Below are positions 33,961 to 44,932 of a stretch of 64,000 nt of DNA, one piece after another. This DNA is from Brachypodium distachyon (Eukaryota > Streptophyta > Magnoliopsida > Poales > Poaceae): the NCBI RefSeq assembly GCF_000005505.3, contig NC_016133.3, positions 12,214,001 through 12,278,000 of the forward strand, in the 5' to 3' direction. A program made the position numbers and the translations under genes. Position 1 is the stretch's first letter. Every line of letters starts with the position of its first letter. The notes beneath the pieces are model-generated. The model saw nothing but the letters and a program-made list of their open reading frames with translations, made no database searches and had not been told where the DNA came from.

Positions 33961-35740
33961 AGCTAGCTAGTTTGGCTACTGTATATACTTGATTGCAGCA
34001 GGTCGTCTCTGATTATATTATAAGAGAGGAATTAGCTAATTAGTGGCCACCCTCCTTTCCACGCATCTCTTCCTCTTCCCCTGTAGATCAGTGGACTATG
34101 CATGTATGTATGGCAGGCAGCTGGGAAGTCGGGGACCAAGAGCCGGGGGGCAAAGCGTGCAGTATTCTGCATATATCAGTCGCTTTTTGGCCGTGGGGAT
34201 GCTGCTCTGCTGCATGCCATCACCTTGTGCCGCCCGCTGCTAGCTCAGGAATATGACTTATCTTAATTTGGTCCATGCTCCATATATACATGCATGGATC
34301 CAACAAACCTATAAGCTATATGTGCCAAATGGCAATGAGTGTGCATGCACATGTGTATATATACTTTGTGTGCCGCTGGCTGTCACGTAGTGGTACTTAA
34401 TTTGTTTTATTGGCTGCATATTCCAGGGGTGACCCCACTTTGCATGCCACTCTCTGTATCTACATACGTATATGCTCTAATTAAGCACTGCTTGGGTTGT
34501 TGTATTTTTACAACAGTGTATACGATGGATATCTAAACAAAACCGGTTTTTGTCCGGTTATCCGTAAATTAACTAGACAATTCTTTTTTTCTTAATTAAT
34601 GGATTGAGACCCTCAGGACTCCGGTTTCGAAAAAAAAAGGAATAAAATAAATTGATAACCTTTTTTGGAATTAAAAACCTGCGTTTTACATGTGTGATGC
34701 TCTAAATAATGTTGATGTACACGTGTATCTGTCTCGCTGTATATGAGCAGTGGCCACCAAATCGGACAGAGAAGTATTTGTAGGTAGTTTCTGTTCACGT
34801 GCGTATCCGTAGGCACATAAGCAGCATGGCTTTATGGCCTATATACGTACACTAATCAGAAGGGACACGTAGCCACGTAGGTGGACGTCAGGTCAGTGAT
34901 GCGTCTTGATCGATCGTGATTAATTAATGATCCCGTTTATATAATCGTGTGATCGTTATATTACCACATGAGACTTATAACTGCTAGTAAGTACATTATA
35001 TATATTGCATTGATGGGCCTGCATTATTTGTCCTTGAGGAAGTTAACATGGCATACGTACAACTCCATGCATGCATGAACGGAAACTTGCTAGTAATTGC
35101 ACTTAATCACTTAATCTAGTTTATAAGTATTAATCTGATAGTGGGAATTGATGTGCGTGTGTGGACATTGTTCATGCACGACACCACGCTTTGCACCCCA
35201 AAAGCATGAGAGTACAAAAACATATAAGTATGTAGTATTATACACACATCACACATGAGACATGCAAGCATAGACTTAATTTTTTTTGTTAGCTTTAATT
35301 TCCAACAAGAATAGTGGGAATTTTCGGAGTATTAATGATTGATATGCAGCTCATATATATTGGCATGTGTGCACCTGGCCAGCATCCATGGTGTTCTACC
35401 AAAGGAGGCCGGCACCCATCAAGCTTAATTACGCTGAATTAATCGGTGCATGCATGCGTGCAGATACACTGCTACTATATATGCATCGGATAATTGATCA
35501 ACATAAACTTTAAGCTAGCATAAATTAGATTTAATTTTGCACATCAAGAAAAATATGGGGAAAGATCACAGTCGATCGGTTTCCTGTAATTATTGTTGAC
35601 CAGATCCACTGCACGGTGAAAACCTGTAGGTCCATGCATATGCATGCATGGCCGCTGACCATATACGCATGGAGGGTAGTATTACCGTAATGGGAGTGGC
35701 TGAATAAAGGTGTGGTTAAATAAGAACATTGTGACTGATA
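33961..35740. other. gene-free spacer
   Basis: No coding region or complete transposon recognised; ATGCATGC-rich. Confidence 0.45.
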
Positions 35741-35742
35741 TA

Positions 35743-35860
35743 CTCTCTCCGTCCAACAAAAAATGTCTCAAGTTTGTCAAAATTTGAATATATCTAGACA
35801 TAACTTAGTGTATAGATGCATTTAAATTTAGTCAAAGTTGAGCCGGTTGGACAGAGAGAG
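35743..35860. mobile_element. Stowaway-like MITE, 118 bp
   Basis: CTCTCTCCGTCCAACAAAAA at the left and GGTTGGACAGAGAGAG at the right, TA at 35741-35742 and 35861-35862. Confidence 0.82.
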
Positions 35861-36231
35861 TAGTTAATTAAATAACGGCCGGGCCAGCAGTGCCTATCGT
35901 GCTCTCACCTTGCATATATATACTATAGCTAGACCAGCAATGCTGTCAACTTTATAAGGTGAAGATCTCTCCACATATAACTAACTGCTCTGGGAAGAAT
36001 CTCTAGTGCTTCCAAATTGGATTCTGGCAGCGACTTACCAACAATAATGAAACGTACGACGTCTCCTGCCATGCTGGCCTGCCCGGTCATCCATCCTATG
36101 TATCTAGCCCCCCTTTGACTACAAATTTTAATACAGGGGTTTTGATACTTCTATGAGGTTGTCAGGCTCAAGAGAGATCTTGAGTCGTCGATCTGGCTCA
36201 AACCGTAAATTGTTCCAAGAATGGTTAATTA

Positions 36232-36343
36232 CTCCTTCCGATCTATATTAATTGTCTCAACTTTGCATAAATATGGATGTATCTATGTCTAAAAAACGTC
36301 TAAATACATGTAATATTTCGACAATTAATATGGATCAAAGGAG
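36232..36343. mobile_element. Stowaway-like MITE, 112 bp
   Basis: CTCCTTCCGATCTATATTAA ... TTAATATGGATCAAAGGAG, TA flanks at 36230-36231 and 36344-36345. Internal core ATGGATGTATCTATGTCTAA. Confidence 0.85.
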
Positions 36344-36345
36344 TA

Positions 36346-38618
36346 GCATTTGCGAGCATTAGTTAACTCTGACAGATGGATGGTTAATTTGGCGCCAAAT
36401 ACGTACGTATACGTGCATGGATGTATATACATGCACGCATGCAAAGGAAAAAAGGGCTCGTACGTACGAGTACGTACATGTGCCGACAATTAAAAAGCGT
36501 GCATGCATGATTTGTCAAAAGGGAGATCGATCGATCGTATCATATCATATCGATCTTTATCAATTCGTCATATATATATTTCGCGCGCCCGCGGCAACGC
36601 ACATATAATTGCATGCAGGAAAGAAATCAGGGTTTAATTAATTATAATTAAGGCAGAAGGCAGCACTTGTGGGTTTGACTGAGCTGATCACTCGACACCT
36701 CGAGTTAATTAGTGAAGAAATTCATCATGACTCGGTCGATCAGCTGTGTAGTGAAAATTAGTGGAGTTCCATCGATCTTTCGTCCGTGCATGTCCCTTTC
36801 CATATATTGGCCCATCGATTTTTAGTTGTTTTTTTACCGTATCATGGATCGATCTCGATCGATCAAGCATGGCCACTTGTTTTTTCACTCGTTTATTTAG
36901 TCAAGTGCATGGATGTTTTTTTTACTGCGTAGTTAATAGTATTAATAACGTTCATGCATGGATTTTTTTTATTATAAGGCACACATGTAGTTAGAGATTA
37001 ACTTTCACAATCAATTTGATCAAAAAAGTGTGCCATAAAAATTAGATAACTGAATTTTTATTCTGAAGAATTTTTTATAGTGGATTACTCATATATCCGT
37101 TAATCTTCTAACTGATGGCCAAAGTTGAAGCTAGAATTTATAGTAGGTCTTATAATTTGAAAAGATGGGAGTGCTCAAAATATATATCATAATCTGCAAG
37201 AAGCTGACTATTGATGTCAGGATCCGAATCATCGAAACATATATCAGTGGCCAAATTAGGACATAGTACTCTGAAGAGCCGATTGGACTAGAGTAACAAT
37301 TAAGTTGCAAAAGAATTACTAATTGAATACTACCCCGATACAAATTTATATTTCCACTGCGTAACTAAATGACCTCAACAAAAACAAGTGAATTAATGAG
37401 TTAAGACAAGGGAACGTACGGGTAGGTCAATTAGCTTGCGCCTACACATGTATACGAGGAATGCATGGGTCGGGGTCGATGGTCCGACATACATATACCA
37501 TTAATTAAACCATAAGCTAGGAACTTCATCAATGTTTATGTGTGTGTTAATTAATTAATGTAGCCCACATATATTCATCCTTAGAACTCAAGGAAGCATG
37601 TGATAGGGGGGCATCCATCACGTGGGAGCTTTCCAGCACTGTGCAACAAAACAAACCCGGCCGGACCCTGCCCTCTCTCTCTATCTAGATCATGGCATCT
37701 TTCTCTCTAGATCATGGCTTCTCTGTCTCCCCTCTAATACATGGGGACGCCAAGGACAAAGCCCTGCCTGCCTCCATTACATCCTAGTACTCTCTCTCTA
37801 ACTGATCTGAATAATATTTCTGGGCTTTTTTGAGAGAAAAATGGTCCATGCATGTACTAGCTGCATATGCATGGGTCGATCTATAATTCATCCGTCGAGG
37901 TTCAATCTAATCAATTTTGTTGGGGCCGTTTACGACATGAAAGCAAGCTAAATCTCGTGCTCGATCGATCGAACTGTTCATCCACTTAATGCCTGCGTGT
38001 AACCTAAAATTATGGGCAGAGGTGTTAATTATATATAACCAGCAGCTCTCTGTGGCTGCAGAATTGATTGCGGCAGCAGTTAAGTTTACTTCGGTGGAAA
38101 TTTTTTAAGTTCCGTTATAAGTATGCATGTGTCAGTCTTGATTTAACTCTCACTAAAGCTGGATTAATTGAATCTAACTCCCCATATGCCTCTCAGGACG
38201 GGGGATATATTTTCCTATATTTGCCTTAGCAGTTGATAAATATTGAATCGTTTAAAACCATACCCCCTCCGAGCCACAGTATATATAGATCGATTAAATG
38301 AAATGATCATGTTAAAGAGTGTCAATACCCTATAATTGACCCACACCGTGACTTGGAGTATGTTTAGACTAAGAGAATCTCTAGCGGATCCCTTTTATGC
38401 CTCCCCCTTAAAACATGTGTATGGTTTACCTGAAAATAGTGTTATGGTATCGATTTGCCTCAGCGAGAACAGATACCATAAACTCGGCCCATAAATATTT
38501 AAAAACCAGATGGTGGTTGAATTTGAACAGACATAATTTGAACATGCCAAGAAATTTTTCGTACATTCAATCGATCTTAAACATTCAACACTTTCAAACC
38601 TAAACCAAAAGAAATTAA
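36346..38618. other. gene-free spacer
   Basis: No gene recognised. An orphan Stowaway end (CCCCTCCGAGCC) lies near 38266. Confidence 0.45.
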
Positions 38619-39010
38619 ACTACGACGTGGCGTCACCAGCGAGCTCTACGGCTCAATCCTCCTTGTCAGAGGAGATGACGACCGGCGCGTGTTCCTCCTC
38701 ATCGGACCTCCGACGGCGGGAGATGATACGATCCTCCTCCTCCAATATATCCTCGTCGGTGCTGCGTGGTCAGGGTCAGCGGAGAGCGGCCGTCAAGGAG
38801 CTCTTCGGCTCTGGCTCCCCGCGGCGGGCGGCCGTCTAGGAGCTCTCCGGTTCCGGCGCCCCATCGCGAGCGGCGCGGGCGACGACCTTCTTCCTGTGGT
38901 TGATATATATATCGTGCCGGGAGACGAGGGTGTGACCCGTAAAAATTTTACGAGCCCGGGAGTTTTAAGAGATTTATTCGGTGCAGTTTTTTTTCCCAAA
39001 CCCGTAAAGT
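38619..39010 (+). other. GC-rich island, possible captured gene fragment in a decayed DNA transposon
   Basis: About 250 bases of high-GC sequence with a Ser/Arg-rich reading frame sit inside AT-rich DNA. They contain a degenerate direct repeat (GCGGCCGTCAAGGAGCTCTT / GCGGCCGTCTAGGAGCTCTC). The flanks (GAGAATCTCTAGCGGATCCC near 38373; TTTTACGAGCCCGGGAG and CCCAAACCCGTAAAGTG near 38946-39011) resemble ends of grass DNA transposons that carry gene scraps. No start codon, intron or known domain supports a real gene. Confidence 0.3.
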
Positions 39011-39059
39011 GATCGCCGTGGCATTGTGCTACACTTTCAAGAGATGCATGCATGACTGA

Positions 39060-42000
39060 ATAGGTACACGTTGTTATATTCTACCACTCCGGAATGATAT
39101 AATGGTGGCACAACCTTTGGTCGGTACGCCTATATATGATTATAGCTCAGGCTTAGTACATTAGCAATATCACCACGAGCGTTATTAACCTGTACCGCAT
39201 CATAGTAATGCACCCTGCATGCGGTACACTAAAATCATGTATGCATGCATGTACTTACGAAATAATTAATTTGCTTAATCACCATAGTGCAAATTAGTCT
39301 CAAGCGTTAGTGATCGTTGTACCGCGCGGCCTAACCTTTTCGATCAAAATAAATATGAAACGAAAATGGATATCTCGCTTGTACGAATGAACCACTTCAC
39401 GTTGTGTACTTAAAAACACACATTAAATATCTATTCCTGCAGGCGTCCATAATTCCTTTCAGTATATCTGTGTTCGTTTAGATGATCTAGAGTCTGATTA
39501 TTGCAACATTTTTCACTTTGCATATCTATTTAATTGCCTAATTGGGAACTTCTGATTGGTGGTTGTGAGTGCCTTATTTAAAGTTATTTTTATTTTACTT
39601 TCTTAGATTTAGTGTTTTACTAAATTATTGGTACTGCTCAATAGACTATATATATCTGCACACACACTGCACGTGCATGTATAATCTGTAAAAGTGTTGT
39701 TGGCTGTGAGGCTAACGCCTTAACTAACTATAATAGGACCCAGAGGTTAAACCGTGTCACTGTCCTTTTCCAATCCGGCCGTAGTTTTCATCTAGAAGTA
39801 TATAGAAATAATTGCTGCTGCACAATTGCATGACGATGGATTATATTATTTGCTCTAGCTGGGCTTTGATTCTCGAAGTAATTAGTAAGACGATGATGTT
39901 TCACCAAGATATCCTTTATGTCTGCCTCTCCTGTAGCTAGCTGGACCTTTTTGTTTGTGCGCGCTGTTAATTAGATTTGCAACTAATCTTTGCAAATAGT
40001 TACCGGCCCGGATACTCCTGCTTTTCTGTCCGAAAGTAAACACTGAAGAAAGAATGATATGAGAATCGAGCCATCAATTAGGAAAATAGACTATAGGACC
40101 AAAACTTGACAGCGCCTCTGAAGTCAGAAAGCATATATATAGCCTATAGCCACTAAACATGAAAATTCTAGATCCAAAACCAACACCACCATGAGCTATA
40201 CTGAAGATAAATGGGGATAAAAGCGAGACAGTGCCACACTGCCACTTTATGATGTCAACTCAATATTCCCTTAATTTTGCATTGAACTAACAGCTAGCTA
40301 GCTCAATTGAATAATTAATCAGTATACACGAACGATGATGTATGTAACTAACTCTCAACTAAAAACTGATTTAGCATCTACACACGACATACGAATTCTT
40401 TCAGCAAATAAAATTATATGATTATATTATTTATTTGTTGAGTCGTGTTAGTGACGATATATACCAAACCATAATACATCAATGTGTGACATATGCGACT
40501 TGTAGCATCAGTTCCCCGCAGATATATGATTAGTTACTAGAAGAGATATATCGATGATGGAACAATAAAATTATAATTGACGAAATAAAATAGTTAGAGT
40601 TGCTTTCCCTTTTTAATCCATATATACTCCACATGTGATCGAATGGCTTTCATTAAGGTGGTTAATCATGACTTGTTATGTGGTAATTTTATTTGTTTTA
40701 ATTTGTGTATGTTGCCACGTCACGATTTGCAGTATATACCTATATGAGAAATAATTGTCAAAGTTGCATTTTATAAACTTTTTCCATATCCAAATCCACA
40801 TATATTTTGGAAGGGGGGGGGGGGTATTAGTATGATCATGTATGAAGTTTGTAATAATTCATATTCTATACATAACTATATAATGTTGATCTAGTGTTTG
40901 AATTATTGATTTAGCGGACCTTTTTGGGAGCGGCAAAATGGGGGGGTGCCACGGGATCGGAGGACTTGCTAGTGCGATGAACAATAAATTTTCAAAAAAT
41001 ATTGTACAAATTGAAGTTCTGAATTACACATGTACATGTTCGAACCTTCTATTTCTGGTGAATTTTTAAGGAAAAAAGTATATTATTTGTGACGTGCACA
41101 TGATAATAATATTAGTACTATTTTTGAAGCACTAAACTGCTTTTTAACGCTGAGTGCATAACTATATAAGGTTTTGATGGCCCATGAGTTGGTCAAAATT
41201 GACATAAAAATAAATTAGAGTTGGCGAGAAGTCATTGGCTTGTCAAATTAATTATATATTGGCTCCAATCCAAATAAAGAACAAAGTTTTGGCCATGACC
41301 AAAAATTTGGTAAGGTGTGTTTTGGCTAGCATCCAAACACACCCGAAGTTTGATTTACCGGGAAGTTAAACATAACCTATCGGTCACATGTCACTCTAGA
41401 AAAATAAGCACACCACAACATGTACAGTTCTCACGGCAATATATTTTGCATATTTTAAATGGGGCCAGCCTGTGCTCATGTCCTTCAGCTCGATCCAATC
41501 TCTAGCTTGCTACAGCACAAAACTATAAACGTACTGACATATAGTGCACTTTACTATTCACTAATAGAGCTTTTCCAATCCTTTTTGACTTTCCAATTCT
41601 AGAAAATTCGACTTTGGGGGAATCTTGAGTCACACAACAATCATGTTCGTTTCATCTTTCGTGAGCTTACAGTGATTTCACTTCCAAGGGATTGAACTAG
41701 CTAGTACACTTTTATGAGTATGACTGAATCATCACCAAAGAGACTTCAACCAGGTGAACAATTTTCCATCCTCAATTGGAGCATTCAAATGAGCATGATG
41801 TCAACTTTTGAAAAGAGTTCTCTCTTTCCATTCCTTGTCGTACATTTCACCAAACAAACTTGCCAAGGAAAGTAAAATTAAGATTTTAACACAGTATCTG
41901 GTAGGTGCCACAATATTCAACATCCCTTGTCGTACATTCAGGTTCTACAAATTAAATTAGCACATGCCACAAAGTTGCATAGCGCACGTTCATAAAATAA

Positions 42001-42279
42001 ATAAATTGATTGCCCTTGTAATTAATGTAAGTTAGAACTTGTCACTCAAATGATGATAACCTTGAACCCAAGAGAAGCAATAAAGAATCCTGCTAGCAGG
42101 TTAATTATTTGTGTTTTTGTCCCACTAGCCGCGGTGAGACGCTCTATTACATGATCTTAAATTATTTCAGAGTTAAATTTGGGGTAACATGTATCCCACT
42201 TTTCCTTACCAACAGTATATAGAGTGGTAATTAATAATTCTTAAAATACATGTTATTAAATCATCCTTGCAAAAATATA
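39060..42279. other. gene-free spacer
   Basis: AT-rich, including a 12-G run near 40814. No gene or complete transposon recognised. Confidence 0.45.
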
Positions 42280-42284
42280 AATTA

Positions 42285-43196
42285 TGTTGTTGTTCTCGAC
42301 AACAATTAGAGCAAGGGGTGCCAATGCTCGATGGCACAAGTGCGGGTATAAAAGTAGGGCGTGTACGCCGGCCTTATAGTGAAGGTCGCCATATACTTTG
42401 ACAAATTGACACGTCGATATTTTTTGAATAGATTCGGTCGACCCTGCGGGTGCGACTTAATCCTATGTTAGAAAAAGCTTCGAGGGGGTTGTTAGCCAAG
42501 GGTTTGGGCCGAGCGGATCTTCTCAAGACACCTTTTGGCGAGAGGTTCGTCAGGGCCGCCTCGTACTTCGACCTAACGCGTCTTTCCAAGTATCGAGGTT
42601 AGGATACCCTCGGAACTCTAACCTAACCCCTTCTCCTTCGAGCCCGTGCCAACCAAGGTTAGCTCGGAGCCTCGAAACTAGAGTCCCCTAGAAGGCTTCC
42701 TCGAGGCCGATCGACTTTCAGTCGAGAGCGGCGCGCGAGAGCGAACCTTAGAGGGAGCAGTCTAGCCCTCTCCCCTTGAGTTTATTCAAGTGAGAGTGAA
42801 TGATACATGCCCCAAGGAGGGATATTTATAGCCTAGGGGTTCATGAAAAAAGTCCATGGCTACCCTTGAGGGAGAGAGAAAAGTGAGGGCAAAGTGGTAA
42901 AAGTAGCTCCTTGATCCATAACTTTTGTGTGCACCATGTGAGAAAAGTAGGACTTGATCCATGGTCCACCATGGACTAAGGGCCCCCTCTTCACACATTT
43001 CTTGCCCCCTATTCTAGCTCATTTGACCCTTTGACCATGTCATGAGAGGATTGACTTGTCGACTTGTCTTCCTTTGCCACGTAGGATTGACCGTGTCACG
43101 TGAGCGTCTTAACTCATGCTTGGAAATTGTTGACTTAGTCGTCGCCACGTAGGATTTACGGCCCGGCCCATATAAGGATTTTATTTTACTACAACA
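42285..43196 (-). repeat. 3' LTR of the Tat element
   Basis: 912 bp, TGTTGTTGTTCTCGACAACA ... TTATTTTACTACAACA. The minus-strand promoter motif CTATAAATATCCC is near 42823-42835. Aligned by eye with the 5' LTR there are about 29 differences in the first ~340 positions, mostly transitions. Confidence 0.93.
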
Positions 43197-43209
43197 GTAG
43201 CCCCCTTGA
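43197..43209 (-). promoter_or_regulatory. polypurine tract
   Basis: The minus strand reads CTCAAGGGGGCTAC directly before the 3' LTR start TGTTGTAG, the expected priming site for plus-strand DNA synthesis. Confidence 0.7.
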
Positions 43210-43339
43210 GCTGGACGCATTGAGAATGCCTTCGGGTCAACCTCCGATGCGAGACTCTTGAGTCCTGTTCTTGTATTCGCGATGGTGTCTTTGATGAATT
43301 CCCTGGATGGCTCTCTTATGAGAAACAGAGGTACTTGGT

Positions 43340-43570
43340 GATTCTCCTGCAAAGAAATGGAGCCTTGGGGGCGTTGCGGGGAAATTTCATGCCCATGGCG
43401 ATGTTCTCTGCGAGAAATCGAATTTCGGGGGGTATTTTAGCAAAAAAAACCGGGACCCTAGGGGCCTCTCTGTGAGAACTCCGGTGTCCCGGAGGACTTT
43501 TTTGCAAAAATCAGGGGCCCTGCGGGCTCCCTGAAATTTTCAGGGTCTTATTGACAATTTCCCCAAAATC
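43340..43570. repeat. degenerate tandem repeats, ~55-60 bp period
   Basis: Successive units contain a G-rich core (GAGCCTTGGGGGCG, GGGACCCTAGGGGC, GGGGCCCTGCGGGC) and a TTTTGCAAAAA- or GCGAGAAAT-like spacer. Located in the element's 3' region upstream of the antisense promoter. Confidence 0.5.
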
Positions 43571-43791
43571 CTGGGATTTTCCGCAAAACTCGCAAAACCG
43601 GCCGGCCGCGCGGGCCAGCCGGGCCGGCTTTGCGCGCGTGGGGTGGGGGGGCTCCCCTTTTCCTCCTCCCCTTCTTTTTTGGAAAGAGAGCTTGTCCATT
43701 TGCTATTTACGTCGGCCTTGGATTGGAGAGAGGACGGCGATGTGTCGCCGGAGGATTGGCTTGGGCCCGGACACCTAGGAGCTTGCTAGCC

Positions 43792-43798
43792 TATAAAT
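43792..43798 (+). promoter_or_regulatory. TATA box of the antisense gene in the retrotransposon
   Basis: TATAAATG in the context GCCTATAAATGGAGCCCTTG, on the strand opposite to gag-pol. It is followed by a gene-like leader (CTTCACACCATACTC) and, further down, the antisense coding exons. Confidence 0.6.
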
Positions 43799-44179
43799 GG
43801 AGCCCTTGGGCACTGTGAAGCTTCACACCATACTCGTTTGGTTTGCCCGGTGCCGAAGACGCGCTCGGCGGCATCCGGCACTCCTTCGAGGGCTTGGTGT
43901 AGTAGGGAGCTCCGCAGGGGCGCTAGCTATTCCACAGCGACGACGAAGGTTGTGTTGGTTGTTGGGGGACCACCGCAGAAGCTCTCCATCGTCGAGCCTT
44001 CGTGGGGGCGCGGAGCACGTCCGAGGCCGCTCGAGGCGAGGTGTCGATCGTGCCTCCAAGTGCTTCCGGGTGACCCTCGTCATCGGCCGCGCCCCTCCTG
44101 CTCGTGCGAGGGTGGGTGGAGCTCCGTGGCATAGGCTTTGGTGCCCTTTGGTCGCCGGCAAGGCTTGCGGGCGTTTCGT

Positions 44180-44690
44180 CGAGCACCTTGGGAGCATTCC
44201 GGGGAACGTGGCATGGCGCGCGTCTGGCGTGGCTCGGCGCGAGCATGGCGCGGCGCGGGCGCGTCGAGCGCGTCGCGGCAAGTGCGGGAGCATCTTGGCG
44301 AAGGCGCGGGGGCGCGGCATGGCGTGGGCACGGCCCGGCGAGGGCGCGACGCACGCACGAGCGCGGCGCGCACACGGGCAGAGCACGGCCTGGCAAGGGC
44401 GCATGCACGGGCACGGCACGGTGGGGGCACGGTGTGCGTGCGGGATGGCAGGGCGCGGGCACGGCACGGCACGGACGCGGCCTGGATGCGGCTAGGCGTG
44501 CGCGGAGACACGGGCGTGAGAGCAGCTTGGCGAAGGCACGGTGGATGCGCGGCTTGGACGCAGCCGGGCGTGTGTGCGGGCGCGGGAGCGGCTCGGCAGG
44601 AGCGCGGCGCGCGCACGGGCGCGGCGCAGTCGCAGCGAGGGCGCGGCTAGGCGCGCGCGTAGGCACCGGCGCGGGAGCGGCATTGCGCCG
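44180..44690. repeat. GC-rich low-complexity tract
   Basis: Irregular repeats of GGCGCGGGCACGGCACGG type over about 500 bp, open in several frames on both strands as Arg/Ala/Gly-rich text. It probably belongs to the leader of the antisense transcript; it is not treated as protein-coding. Confidence 0.65.
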
Positions 44691-44932
44691 AATACCATGT
44701 GCGCAGAGGAGGCGGCCTCCTCCCCTCCCTTCCTGCGTTGGGCTGGCCGGATGCTTGCGGGGCTTGCGGCCCGTGGGATGGCCCAACTGTCCCGAGCCTC
44801 CCTTCTCTTTCTTTTTTTTGACGATGTGGACCGGAGTCTCCGGCCCGAGGAGCTTGGCTCCCTCCCTTTTTTTGTCTTTTTCGGAATTTTTCCACACTTT
44901 GTTAATTTTTGGCGGGTCTTTTTGAAGGTGAG

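Noticed and set aside
34043..34243. 66-codon Cys-containing ORF that might be a small secreted peptide
   Set aside because: No signal-peptide pattern, no mature-peptide cysteine spacing and no promoter context.
30154..42279. Search for conserved plant microRNA sequences (156, 160, 164, 166, 167, 169, 171, 172, 319, 390, 393-399 and others)
   Set aside because: No match recognised by eye on either strand in this or other spacers.
42285..43196. TATAAAAG on the plus strand at about 42351 as a gene promoter
   Set aside because: Lies inside the LTR on the strand opposite to element transcription and no coding sequence follows.
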